64,000 bases of DNA from Paramyrothecium sp. XJ0827 (taxonomy: Eukaryota; Ascomycota; Sordariomycetes; Hypocreales; Stachybotryaceae), in contig JAJFPB010000014.1 in assembly GCA_020881915.1 (NCBI GenBank), forward strand, positions 186,001 through 250,000, in the 5' to 3' direction. Below, piece after piece: positions 1 to 10,966 of this stretch (the first letter of the stretch is position 1; the number at the start of each line of letters is the position of its first letter). The notes under the pieces were generated by a model. That model was not told the origin of the DNA and ran no database searches. It worked only from the letters and a program-made list of their open reading frames with translations. Made by a program: the position numbers and the translations under genes.

Positions 1-30
1 TATATCCCGCGTCGGCTCATCTCGTAACCG

Positions 31-2650
31 ATGCCTCGTGTCGGCAAGTCGAGCAACTTCACTCGATCAGCCAATGCGTGAGTCTTTGCCCCTGGCCTTC
101 TCCACACTTTACGTCCTGTCAAGCCCGAGAACGCGACGTCATCCGAGTGCTCGCAGAACTTGCACGCCAGCTAATTCCAGCCCGCTGTAGATGCGCAACC
201 TGCCGGAAAAGAAAGATCAAGTGTTCCGGAACACAGCCTTGCGCAGCATGCAGCCGCGCCGATCAAGAGTGTGATTTTGGCACACGTGTGCGACGAGGCT
301 ATTCTGAAGCGTAAGAGTTCCTGCACCCGTCTTTTCCCAGCACAGCCGACTGATATGCCGCAGATACGTAAACAGCCTGCTCGAAACGATCAAGGCACGC
401 GACGGCCAGGATAAGCATGACGACGGTGAGTTTAACTATTGTAGACTGTCAGCGGGGCCTGGACGGCTGACCATCTCAGGCGACACTTATTTAGGGGAGA
501 CTTCCTCTACACCGGCCGATTCAGCCTCGATTGGTAGAGAAGCAAGAAATGATGTCGACGAAGAACTCAACGGTCAATCTCCGGCCTCGCGTTCGTCACC
601 TGTCCACATCCCCTATCGTTCCGTACTAACCGCGCAGAAGGCGCCGAACTAGCCCCAGGACCTGCCTTTGAATCACGTGCCAAGTCCATCCTGCGCGAGC
701 ATGCAGTTGGATCGTCCCCTCGTAACTATCTGGGCGCCTCATTGAGCCGTGGCTCAGACCACCGCACGCAAGACCATATCTGGGACACAGCAAGTCTAAT
801 TCAGGACATGACGCCTCCTCCAATGCTGACAAAAGAAGAGTCTTTGCGATTCTTCAATGACTTTGTTTCACTACTCGGTATCAACCAGCACTTCTTAGAT
901 CCTCGCAAGTTCGCGGACGCCCTTGACTTGCTTTATGAGAGTGATTCAACACGAATTTCGCACATGCAGAGTCTGTGGTTCGTTCAGTACCTTCTCGTGA
1001 TGGCCATGGGTATGTTACATAGCGCCCACAGCGAGGACCATGATAAATTGCCCGGGAGTAAATTCTTTGCCGAGGCGATGAGACGGCTACCGCAAACCCA
1101 CGAGCTGGGGCAGTACGGCACGGCTTCGGTGGAGATTCTCAGTCTAGTGGCTCTCTATCTACAATGGTGCGATCGAAAGCACGATGCATACCTATATGTG
1201 AGCACTTTGTGAACAATCAAGGAGTCCTTGGTCTGACATGGTAACAGGTTGGTCTGGCTGTGCGACTTGCCGTGGCTTTTGGCTGTGCCTTGCCCCGAGA
1301 CGAGCAGACCGGGTTATCGTCAGAGAAGTGCCACCGCAATCGGTTGTGGTGGACACTGTACATGCTTGACAGGTACAAGTCCCTGCCTCTGGAAAGATCT
1401 TGGATTAACGCAGCTTAGACGGTTGTCGGCGGCACTGGGGTTGCCGATGAGTGTTGACGAACGCCAAATACGGGCAGACTTGCCCAAGCCGCAAGCGGGC
1501 TTCCTCTCACCACTTCCAATTACAATCAACATACACATTGCAAGAGCAACTGGAGAAATCATGACCAGTGAGTTCTCCATCAACCCGTGTTGCTGACGTA
1601 CTGACGATAATGTCAGGCTTCTACGGCAACGTAACGATATCCCAAGCAGAACTTGTCAAGCGAATACAGAACATGTTACAGTCCCTCTACGAGATTGGAA
1701 GATCCATTCCAGAAAAGATTGTCACGGACTTCGACAACCCAGCAGCCAAAGGAGGCAGGACCCAGGCCTCGTTACATCTCATGCTATTCCAGGTCAGAAA
1801 CTAATGCATTATGGCTACGTGTGCTTATCGTATATGCTGACGTGCCCAGGCCATCCTTCTATGCGTGCGTCCAATCATCCTCCAAACTGTTAAGGAAAAG
1901 GTCGAGGCTTTAGACGAACATCGGGCACCGTCAGTTCTCTCCCCAACCATCAAACGACTTTGCCAGTCAGGACGAGAAGCTGCAACCAAGAGTATTCGCA
2001 TCCTCTCAAAGTTGCACGAGGAGCGAAGTATTTGTCTGTAAACAATCATTGCGGGAACCTTGACCTGTACTGACTGGGCAGCAGCAATATTCGGCTATTT
2101 CGACCTCGATGCTGCCTTCTCGGCGGCCTTTATACTCGTAATGTTTGGATTTCTCGACAATAAAGGCGACCAAGCTCCGTCAGAGGGCGTACGCCAATCC
2201 GCTCGCATCTTGCGATATCTAAGTAAAGGCGGCAATAGAGCCGCTCAACGCAGATTGAGCGAACTGATCCAGTTCTGCCAGCACGTTTGGGTCCTTGACC
2301 CAACATCAGATGAGTGGAAGTGGTTGAGAAACGACATTCCGACTGCATCAAGCGGCTCATCCATTTACGATCATGGTGGCGACCCTGGCAGCGCAGGCAG
2401 AACAAATCAATTTCAATCCATGTCAGATGGTCATGGCGGAGGGGCGCAGCTTACAGATTCGTCGACATGGACGCCGACACAGGGATCATCAGTTCTCGAC
2501 CTGAATCAGTTTGAAGACATCGATTGGAACCTAGAACCGGACATGCAAGACATCTACGAAAGCTTCAATGATCCGAGCTTGCCACTGACGGGAATCGATG
2601 ATGCGGATTGGGCCACTGTCGGCAGAATGTTCAACCTTGGTGGTGAATAG
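31..2650 (+). CDS. Zn2Cys6 fungal-specific transcription factor, 700 aa, 10 exons
   Basis: Nuclear regulator with an N-terminal zinc cluster and a fungal-specific transcription factor middle domain. My model joins exons 31-77, 191-310, 364-425, 480-590, 638-1197, 1248-1372, 1419-1567, 1617-1792, 1850-2033 and 2082-2650. All phases agree and the total is 2103 nt. The cluster is at residues 17-43 with spacing CX2CX6CX5CX2CX6C (CATCRKRKIKC...CAACSRADQEC), followed by a linker (YVNSLLETIKARD). Middle-domain signatures include WWTLYMLDRRLSAALGLPM around exons 6-7. The start ATG at 31 is the only one that splices into the cluster; acceptor 190 restores the first Cys. Intron 591-637 has a weak donor (GTTCGT) but a perfect TACTAAC branch site. 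Intron 426-479 is 54 nt without a stop, so it could be retained in frame. The target pathway is unknown; the convergent neighbour is aspartate aminotransferase. Confidence 0.88.
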
Positions 2651-2760
2651 ACTCGTGGCGATTCAACGAAGAACTCGCCTTTTCAGGATTATCGGTGTGA
2701 GACCTGATTTGTGTCATGCAGCGTGGTGAAGTTTCACTATCCATCGTAAAAACTTGTCTC

Positions 2761-4172
2761 TTAACTAATATTGCCCCCGGCTGATTCCACCCGAACACAC
2801 TCCGCGATCGAATCTGCTACGTACTTGACGTTCTTTTCGTTGAGCCCGGCAATGGACACGCGGGAACTGTCAGCCATATATATGTGGTACTTTTCTGTGG
2901 CAAAGTTAGCTAGGTTTTCGTCTCAATTTGATCATGCCACTAACCTCTCAATTCGTTGACCACCGTAGGCGAAAGTCCTAGGAAGCCAAACATCCCACTT
3001 TGACGGATTATATGAGTCCAATCACCCGGGGCACCTAACAGCTATTAGTCAATGAATCAACATCTTCCCCAGAAACTGTACCTTGCTTAGAAAGACTCTC
3101 GTAGAGGAGTTGTCTCATTTTCTTGATCCGCCCACTCATTGTGATCAAGTCATCTGACCACTGCTTGCCCAGATTCTCGTCAGTCATGATGAGGTGGGCG
3201 ATTTTGGCTCCAAATGCCGGCGGGTTGGACACTTCGGATCTTTGGATTTGTTCCAAAGCCGAGGCGCAATTCACGGCTGCGGATTCTGACAGGGTGTGCA
3301 CGAGGACAGCTCCTGTCCTCTCACCGTACAAGCCCATGTTCTTTGCAAATGACACACAAACAGCCGCCTCGAGGCCCAGGTCCCCAATAAAGTGTCTGAT
3401 GGAGAATGCATCTACATCGAAGGAGCCAGAATTGAAGCCCAAGTACGCCGCGTCGAACAACGGGAACAGGCTCCTGGATTTGATGATGCTGCCAATCTCT
3501 CTCCACTCATTCTCTGTAGGGTCGCAGCCTGTCGGATTGTGCGCACATGCATGCAACAACACCACTGTACCGGGCTCTGCAGCCTCCAGGGCTTGCTTGT
3601 ACGAGGCCATGTCCACGCACTTGTTGGTTTCGTCATAATACTTAAAGGATATGCACTCCAGGCCTGCTGCACGGAAGACGTTGTGATGGTTGAGGTATGC
3701 AGGCTCGGATATGAGGACTTTTGGGATCTGTGGCTGGGCGCGAGCAATAAGCCGCGCCGCCAGACGGAGGGATCCCGTGCCTGATAGACCCTGGCAGGAA
3801 GCAATCTTCAACAGCTTCGGATTAGAACATGCTGTGACGTTACGAAAGACAAAGAAATACCTGATGCTTCTTTGTTGAGAATAGGGCTGACCCAAGCACC
3901 ACGCGAGTTGTGGATTCCCTGAAGCCTAAATGACCGGTGATAGGGAGGTACTCATGCTGCAAACCATTCTGGAGGAGACGGCCCCGGGCTTCCGCGACGG
4001 ATGGCAAGACCCACGGTGCCCCGTTTTCGTCTCGGTAGGCTCCTTGGCCAAGGTTGACCTTATTGGGAGATTCGTCTTTCACAAATTTTGCTGTCAACTC
4101 AAAAATGCGATCTGCCGGAACTTTTTCCACAGAGGCGAAAAAGCTGCTTGTGCCAGCTTCAAAAGAGCCCAT
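2761..4172 (-). CDS. Aspartate aminotransferase (class I/II PLP-dependent), 422 aa, 4 exons
   Basis: Interconverts aspartate/2-oxoglutarate and oxaloacetate/glutamate using pyridoxal phosphate. Exons in gene order are 4172-3861, 3814-3082, 3034-2945 and 2894-2761; spliced length is 1269 nt. Visible family motifs are NLGQGAYRDENG near the N terminus, LSGTGSLRLAARL, the substrate-site stretch LHACAHNPTGCDPT, FDAAYLGF, and the PLP lysine in SFAKNMGLYGER. The C-terminal exons carry QSGMFGFLGLSP and IYMADSSRVSIAGLNEKNV, as in eukaryotic AATs. No mitochondrial presequence is visible, so I infer the cytosolic form. It is transcribed away from malate synthase across a shared 400 bp promoter. Oxaloacetate/malate supply is the common theme of the two. 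The annotation is secure; cell location is inferred. Confidence 0.95.
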
Positions 4173-4394
4173 GATAACGGAATAACTATTTGGAAGTTTG
4201 TCTTGCGTTGATGTTTGCGAATTGCCTGATAAACCCCCTTTTGGATAGATGTGTTTATTTGTTCCCGATACCGTGCCACGAGTTATGTGTAAAGCCCGGT
4301 AAGTCGATTGCCCCCCACTGCTTGATGACGAGCTTCGGGTGCTTGCCGAGATCAGGGCGAGTTTTGATTTGCGATACCGGCGGCTCTCCTTTGG

Positions 4395-4400
4395 GCGGGG
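4395..4400 (+). promoter_or_regulatory. CreA/Cre1-like site (GCGGGG)
   Basis: GCGGGG fits the CreA consensus SYGGRG and sits three bases before the tandem CSRE-like motifs. This suggests glucose repression. The consensus is short and common, so confidence is limited. Confidence 0.35.
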
Positions 4401-4402
4401 TT

Positions 4403-4423
4403 CGGATGAGACCCGGATGAGAG
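4403..4423 (+). promoter_or_regulatory. Tandem CSRE-like elements (CGGATGAGA x2)
   Basis: CGGATGAGAC at 4403-4412 and CGGATGAGAG at 4414-4423 form an 11-bp-spaced direct repeat. A third CGGATG is inverted at 4441-4446. The motif resembles the yeast carbon source response element (CGGATGAATGG type) bound by Cat8/Sip4, whose filamentous counterpart is FacB. Binding is inferred from sequence likeness only. Confidence 0.45.
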
Positions 4424-4572
4424 CCGAGCGTCTCGGGTAGCATCCGAGCCACCACCCACATTCGGCAGCGACTTACACTGCGGGCCAAAAGATATATCAA
4501 TCACCAAATGTCAAGCTTTTCCCCCCTTCCTCTCCCAAATAATTCATCATTACGCTTCAAACAATTATTAAG

Positions 4573-6347
4573 ATGGTTCTATCTCCATATGACAAGTCCC
4601 GATACCGGGTCGTGGGTGAGGTTGACGGAGCAGCCACCAAGATCCTCACCGAGGAAGCATGTCAATTCCTTGCTACTCTGCATCACTCTTTTGAATCAAC
4701 TCGTCGGCAACTTCTTCACCAGCGCAAGCTGAGACAGAAGCGTTTCAACGCGGGAGAGAAGCCAGACTTTCTCCCGGAAACAAAAGCAATTCGTGATGAT
4801 GCACGTTGGCAAGGTGCAAAGTCGGGACCTGGTCTGGCCGACAGAAGGGTTGAGATTACTGGGCCTACCGATCGCAAAATGGTTATCAACGCTCTGAACT
4901 CCCAGGTCTATGCTTACATGGCGGACTTTGAAGGTGTGTATCTTGACGCAAAGGAATCGAACTGGATAGCTAACCCCCACAGATTCATTGGCCCCTACAT
5001 GGAGCAATCTCCTCGACGGCCAAGTCAACCTGTTCGATGCCATCCGTCAACAGGTCGACTTCAAGATTGGAGAGAAGGAGTACAAGCTCCGAGTGGATGG
5101 AACGAGGCCGACACTCATTTGCCGCACTCGAGGCTGGCATCTCGACGAGAAGCATTTTCTAGTTGACAATAAGCCGATAGCTGGCGCATTGTTTGACTTT
5201 GGCCTTTACTTCTTCCACAATGCCAAAGAGCTGATTGCTCGAGGTCGCGGCCCGTACTTTTACGTTCCTAAGCTGGAGAACCACCTGGAGGCCAGGCTCT
5301 GGAATGACGTTTACAACGTTGCGCAAGACTTCGTCGGAATCCCGAGGGGCACCATTCGCGGTACTGTCTTGATCGAGACAATCACTGCTGTGTTTGAAAT
5401 GGACGAGGTAATACTCTGCCGGGTCTCGACTACTGAAATGGAGTACTAACAAGGCAACTAGATCATTTACGAGCTAAGAGATCATATTGCCGGCCTCAAT
5501 TGTGGTCGTTGGGATTACATCTTCACATTCATCAAGGTCCTCAGGAATCACCCCGATTTCGTGCTTCCCGACAGAGGAGATATCACCATGACGGTTCCAT
5601 TCATGGACGCATACGTCAAGCTGCTCGTTGCTACCTGCCATCGACGTGGAATTCACGCAATGGGCGGAATGTCAGCCCTGATCCCCATCAAAAACAACGA
5701 GGAGGCAAATGCCAAGGCCATGGCCAACGTCAAGGCCGATAAGTTGCGGGAAGTCCTGGCAGGTTGCGACGGCACCTGGGTCGCGCATCCTGCCTTGGCG
5801 TCCCTTGCCGAGGAGGTATTCAACACGCACATGCCAACTGCCAATCAAATATTCCGCAGACCTGCACTTCCAGATTTCAAAAGAGATGATCTGCTCAACC
5901 CGAATGTCCCTGGAAAAATCACACTGGCTGGTGTCAAGTCAAACGTCGAGGTGTGTCTCGTCTATTGCGAAGCATGGGTGCGCGGGCTCGGCTGCAGCCC
6001 CATCAACTCGTTGATGGAGGACGCAGCCACGGCAGAGATTTCTCGCAGCCTTCTCTGGCAGTGGGTGCGCCATGGCGTTCTTACCTCGGAAGGCGTCCAG
6101 GTCGACAAGGCCTTGATTGAGCAGCTACTTGCTGATCAAACAGAGAGTCTTCTGAAGTCGGCAGGAGATGGCAACAAGTTCACAGCGACAGCAAAATATT
6201 TGAAACCATACATCCTTGGCGAGGACTACGTTGATTTTCTCCCTGAGTAAGCTCGCCTTCCCCTTCCTTTGTGTCAAAATATTAACAAGCTCCAGATTAT
6301 TGTACGACGACATCGTGAAAAAGGATCAAGGCTACGCAAAATTATGA
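4573..6347 (+). CDS. acuE: Malate synthase, glyoxylate cycle, 540 aa, C-terminal PTS1 (AKL)
   Basis: Condenses glyoxylate with acetyl-CoA to malate in the peroxisome/glyoxysome. Exons are 4573-4933, 4983-5407, 5462-6246 and 6296-6347 (1623 nt). Family motifs seen are YMADFEDSLAPTW across the first splice, [59 protein letters not shown], and [13 protein letters not shown]. The length matches fungal malate synthases. The last exon is only 52 nt and supplies ...GYAKL, a valid peroxisomal targeting signal 1. If the last intron is retained, translation stops at once after LPE (GAGTAA), giving an enzyme without the signal. It lies divergent to aspartate aminotransferase. Confidence 0.95.
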
Positions 6348-6801
6348 ATTGATTCAGTAGAAAGCGAGTCGCGAAGAGAAATACCTATTTAGATTCCTAG
6401 CATCTCTTAGTTCAAGTTTCCGCCGATATGTATAGCAGGTCCAGGCCTCCTTATCTTCACTGAGAGCAGACACGCTCTTCTGAGACGCGTGATTCGCCGA
6501 TCGTCCTGTGAGACCTGATGAAAAGCCGTTTGGTGACTCCACCTCCGCTCGATGGTGAATGATTCACGGCAACCCTAAAAGGAAGCATATTAGAGCCGGC
6601 CGAGCTTGAGATTGTCTTTCTTTATCGTATCTGCCTTTCCTTGAGCCATACTCGGCAACCTCTCTTTTTACGCAGCGTAACAGTGATAGTCTAGATTAAG
6701 AGACTCTCTAAAAGAAAACATCCTGAAAGTTGGAAACAGTTATTATTCTTCTATGAAAATAATAAAAAAATGAGAAATTAAGCCACATTATTCTTCAAGC
6801 C
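6348..6801. other. Convergent intergenic region, nothing recognised
   Basis: This is the 3' flank between malate synthase (+) and the tannase gene (-). It is AT-rich toward 6700-6800, with AATAAT/AATAAA-like stretches that may serve 3' end formation on either strand. No gene or repeat is visible. Confidence 0.5.
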
Positions 6802-8334
6802 TTATTTTGTAAGGTTATCTGTGATAATGCACTCCCAGCTATTAGCGTCTTGAATATCTCCCGAACCCTTATATGAGAGTTTCTGGGGATGCTTGCAGAC
6901 GTCCCTACGCATCCCATTTATATCCTTTGGTAAAATATCTGGTGCGACGTCATTTAAAACCCAATCGACGAGAACGTTCAGATCTTGGAGGTCGGGAACA
7001 GGCCCCGTACAGTGACCAGCTCCAGGTACCATGAACAAGCGGTAAAACTCGTCTACCGTGGACTCATTCCCGCCGAGAGCCTTCTTTACCGTCTCCCAGT
7101 AACGAGGTGATCCGGTCGCCGCAACATTGGGGTCCGCCCATCCTTGCCATGCCAGGAATTTGCCGCCTCGCTCTCTGAATGGAGACAGGTCCGGATTGTC
7201 AGCGCCCCATACTTGGTCGAACTCCGCAATGGACTGATGCCACAGATCCCAGAATTTGTCTTCATCGATAGTTGTATAGTCATATTCAGGGTCCTTCAAG
7301 AGAAATTCTGTAATGAAAGTTTGACTGGGGAAGTTAGGAGGTCCAGCGGCTTGCGGCTGGAATGGCGTGCCATGTGGCAGACCATACCAAGGTAGGTTGC
7401 CGTTCGCGTCCCGAGGACCTTCATGGATGCTCCTCCAAATGGCCGCATCGTACTCGGTAAAAGTCTCCGTCCGACCACCGTCGCATGAGACCACGTCACC
7501 AATAAGGCTCTCGGGCTCGAAGTTGCAGTCAGGGGGGTGAGATATGATGCCATCTTCAGCTCCATCCAGGATATCACACTGTGAGATGGTAGCTTTCAGA
7601 AAAGCATCCATCTTGCATGCAGTGACAAACCCGCCAGCTCCATTCAACTGGATCAAATACGGCCAGAATACACTTACGGCGCCTCTTGCCCAGCCTATAG
7701 GTGCCGCTGCGGACAGGATACCATCGTAATCTTCCGGGTAACGCTGTGCCTCTTGATGCGCTTGCTGCCCTCCACGACTACAGCCAGTAAAGAAGCTATG
7801 TGATGCAGGGCGGCCGTAGAAATCAGCCGTGATTGCCTTCCCAACCAGTGTCATTTCGTGGACACTCAAATGACCAAAGTTGAGAATGGCCTGCATATCC
7901 CGACCCCAGGTTACTGGCTCCAGTAGGGTTGTGCTGACTCCGGCATCCGTACATGCTGCAGCGTAGCCGCGAGCAACTGCAGGGCCCAGCGAGACGTCGC
8001 AGAATCCAGCGACATTGCCTCCACCACCAGTGCCCTGGAAATATCCGTTCCATGGCGTGTGTGGGCCCAGAGGCAACCAGACTTCAACGCGGACTTCGTC
8101 ACCAGCATTGCCATGTGTTAGGTAAGTTTCAAAGATGCAGACGCTGACGCTGCCGTCTAAGCCATGGCTGGTCAGATTGTGCCGCTCTTTCGACGTGCTG
8201 TTAATGACGGTTGCACCGTCAATAATCGGTGGTTTTAGTGCGGCACATGGCTTGCGCTCCAGCGATGTTTGGGAGCAGTGAATTGCCGTAAGAAGGCTAC
8301 TGAGAGCCAGTAGAGTTGTGTTGATAGTTCTCAT
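6802..8334 (-). CDS. Secreted tannase/feruloyl esterase family protein, 510 aa
   Basis: Serine esterase of the fungal tannase/feruloyl esterase family (PF07519), expected to cleave gallic or hydroxycinnamic acid esters outside the cell. It is a single exon with an N-terminal signal peptide (hydrophobic LLALSSLLTAIHCS, residues 8-21). The nucleophile motif GCSRGGQQ has Cys185-Ser186. Downstream WADPNVAATG supplies the Asp and PGAGHCTGP the His-Cys pair. These together make the family's CS-D-HC arrangement with a disulfide joining the catalytic segments. Several NXS/T sites fit secretion. Length is as usual. The choice between tannin acyl hydrolase and feruloyl esterase cannot be made from sequence alone. 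Confidence 0.9.
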   Translation of the reverse strand: MRTINTTLLALSSLLTAIHCSQTSLERKPCAALKPPIIDGATVINSTSKERHNLTSHGLDGSVSVCIFETYLTHGNAGDEVRVEVWLPLGPHTPWNGYFQGTGGGGNVAGFCDVSLGPAVARGYAAACTDAGVSTTLLEPVTWGRDMQAILNFGHLSVHEMTLVGKAITADFYGRPASHSFFTGCSRGGQQAHQEAQRYPEDYDGILSAAAPIGWARGAVSVFWPYLIQLNGAGGFVTACKMDAFLKATISQCDILDGAEDGIISHPPDCNFEPESLIGDVVSCDGGRTETFTEYDAAIWRSIHEGPRDANGNLPWYGLPHGTPFQPQAAGPPNFPSQTFITEFLLKDPEYDYTTIDEDKFWDLWHQSIAEFDQVWGADNPDLSPFRERGGKFLAWQGWADPNVAATGSPRYWETVKKALGGNESTVDEFYRLFMVPGAGHCTGPVPDLQDLNVLVDWVLNDVAPDILPKDINGMRRDVCKHPQKLSYKGSGDIQDANSWECIITDNLTK

Positions 8335-9872
8335 TTGAATAGGTCTGAACCGGAGTATGAGATGTGATGTGATGCCGATAGGTGTTTTGGAGTGGTATAA
8401 GTATCAAACTGACATATTTCTATCAATATTTGACAAGGAATGACTGCGACTTAATGCTTCGTATTATTGTTTTTGCTGCAGGCCATGGTACAAATACTGC
8501 TTGGCCCCTGCTCGAGGTCCAGGATCTTGCTGACATGATTTTCTCGTATTACATTATTGAAGCAAGGTTGTACACCCAGTGATAATCCGATCCTAGTCAA
8601 GTATCCATTGCAGAGGCCCAGTGACGCGCGTCACACCTTCCAGAGTTGACCGCTGGCTTCAGATCGAGGTTCAACCAGGCGTGCCAAGCTCCATGCATAT
8701 CCACTTGATCGCAGGCAGACCTCAAATTTGAGTCCGAGTTAAATTGAAGGAACTCTTCTCTGCACGAGTTCGGCTATAATGATGCAACAGATGCCATCTC
8801 CACGTCAGCGGCAAGCTCAGATATTGACGTGGGAGAGAAGAGGGCGGACTCAGACCCTGGGATGTACAACGATGTCATCTGTATGAGGAGCGGGCAAATG
8901 ACATTATCTGCTGGGACGCAACTCCACTTGACTTTGGGATATCACCGCTTCGTCGCGCGACCGACTTGTGATACTATTTCTGGACATATACACCAAGTAC
9001 GGTGATGGGAAGTCCCAGTAATGCCAGCGCAGTCTCATCTACATGTTCATCCGCGGAAAAATGGGTATGTCAACAAGGGAATCCGATCCTGGAGTAGACC
9101 ACGGTGGCGCACAGATGCTACTTTCTTGCCATCCTTCTCTACAGTATCTGTACACTGACGACAAATGGGTTCAATAAGAACCCCTGTTTCGTATATGGTT
9201 TCCCTTAAAGAACTCTTTGAACGCCAGGAGTACCCCGCGAATAATTAAGACGTGCAATTGCAGCGCCATGACGGCTATCTAATGTAGTTGGCATGCGTGC
9301 GTCGAAGTGTGGCCTTTAATGGTGTTCCTAGCTCAAAAATCAAGGTTTGGAGAGGATGAGGTTGAGGTTGACGATAATATTCTGCCTGTTGCAGTGAGAA
9401 AGTGTGATTTGCGCCTGTAATCCAACAAGGAAGCAGAAGCAGGTTGCTCTCCGCTTACTATCGCCGATCGATGACCGTGTTGGCTATTTCCCGCGGGTCA
9501 GGTGCAAGCAGATGAAAACCAAAGAGACCAATCATGCTCGGCGAAACCCCATAGCAACCGGCATGCAAGACTGTGACAGTTTGCGCAGGTGCATATATGG
9601 TAGTGTACAGGAACCAACGACACGAGCAACAAGCCGTGGACACGTAGGGCACAGCCACAAAATAATGTAGTGCTCACTTGCATGGTTGCATTGAAATCTG
9701 CTGTTAGTCGCCTGCAACGGGCGTTTCTAACGCAATTCATAAAACGATGGAAGTCGGGGTATTTTTTCGCCTTGCCCACTTCATCTCCCTCCGTGCACTA
9801 CTCCGTACCCTACATTGCTTCCTTTGGTCTTCATTGACCCCCACGATCATAACAGGGATCACTATCCTCATC
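8335..9872. other. Gene-poor region, about 1.5 kb
   Basis: No frame of convincing length or composition occurs on either strand, and I recognise no repeat family. It lies between two divergent start codons (tannase and SDR), so it includes both promoters. Confidence 0.5.
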
Positions 9873-10966
9873 ATGTCCACAGGGTTCAATGTTTCTCCTC
9901 AGAAAGAAGGCCAATTTCTGAGTTTTCTCCGCCGCCAACTTTTCTACGTTCCGGCTGAAATCGGGGATGGCAATCTGGCCGGACAGACGGCAATTGTCAC
10001 AGGATCCAATGCCGGAGTCGGATATGCTTGTTGTCAACACTTCCTGAGATTAGGAATCAGCAAACTCATCCTCGCGGTTCGCGATGAAGTCAAAGGCCAC
10101 GCCGCCGCCGATAAGCTTGCAAAGACCTGCAACGCACAGTCAGGAATCATAGAAATATGGCAGTTAGATCTCCTGTCTTACAACTCTGTGCAAGCCTTTT
10201 CCCGGCGAGCTAGAGATCTCCAGCGCCTGGACATATTGGTTCTCAACGCGGCTATTATGCCAATCAAACAGGTCATTAACCTGAGCACGGGACATGATGA
10301 GAGCGTACAGGTCAATTTTCTATCAACCGCGCTCCTTCTCCTACTTATACTGCAAGTAATCGAGGAAATACCTGCTGTACAGCCTACTCGCATCACCATC
10401 GTATCCACAGATGCGGCTGCTTGGACTTTGTTCAAAGAAAGGGACAATGACCCTTTGCTTGCTTCGCTTGACGTGCCGGATGGTTGGACGGCTATCGATC
10501 GACATTTCGTCACGAAGCTATTAATGCAGCTTTTCGTGGCCGAGTTAATCCCATACGTCCCTGCGTCGCTGGCTATTATCAACATGGTTACCCCTGGTAT
10601 AGTTTATGATACAGGAATAACTCGGGATGCTCGTACCATCTTCACTGGTAAAGCGGCACATGTCATAAGGAAGAAAATTGGCTACACATCCTTGGTGGCA
10701 GCTCGTTTGGTTGTAGATGCTGTTTTGAACCATGGTGAAGAAACCCATGGTCATTACCTTTCCGAAAACAAAATTAAACCGTGAGTAAAGTCAACATCGT
10801 TGTGATTTCCTTCTTACTGATGCTTCACCTTTGAAGAATGGCACCTATTGTGTACACCTCCGAAGGAGCACGGCTCAGGGTAAAGCTGTGGAAGGAAACA
10901 ATGGCTGAGCTTATTTTCTGTAATCCCGATCTGATTCTCAAAACGTTGAGTAGTCGAAATAGATAG
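9873..10966 (+). CDS. Short-chain dehydrogenase/reductase-like protein with altered active site, 345 aa
   Basis: NAD(P)-dependent SDR of the retinol dehydrogenase/WWOX-like kind. Exons are 9873-10780 and 10837-10966. The cofactor motif TGSNAGVG is at residues 43-50. The usual NNAG is present as LNAAIM, and the catalytic Ser region as IVSTDAAAW. The YxxxK motif reads HFVTK (residues 211-215), so the catalytic Tyr is His while Lys is kept. The codon is CAT at 10503-10505, one base from TAT. Downstream VTPGIVYDTG matches the family's PG motif. The ATG at 9873 (MSTGF) is preferred; an in-frame ATG at 9747 would add 42 hydrophobic residues, possibly a membrane anchor. It may be catalytically impaired or have a changed function. 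Confidence 0.8.

Larger units (their letters stand above)
4173..4572. promoter_or_regulatory. Shared divergent promoter of aspartate aminotransferase and malate synthase
   Basis: A 400 bp intergenic region lies between two divergent start codons. It contains a pyrimidine-rich stretch just before the malate synthase ATG, a GCGGGG element, two tandem CGGATGAGA motifs and one inverted CATCCG. The arrangement suggests co-regulation by carbon source. Confidence 0.6.
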
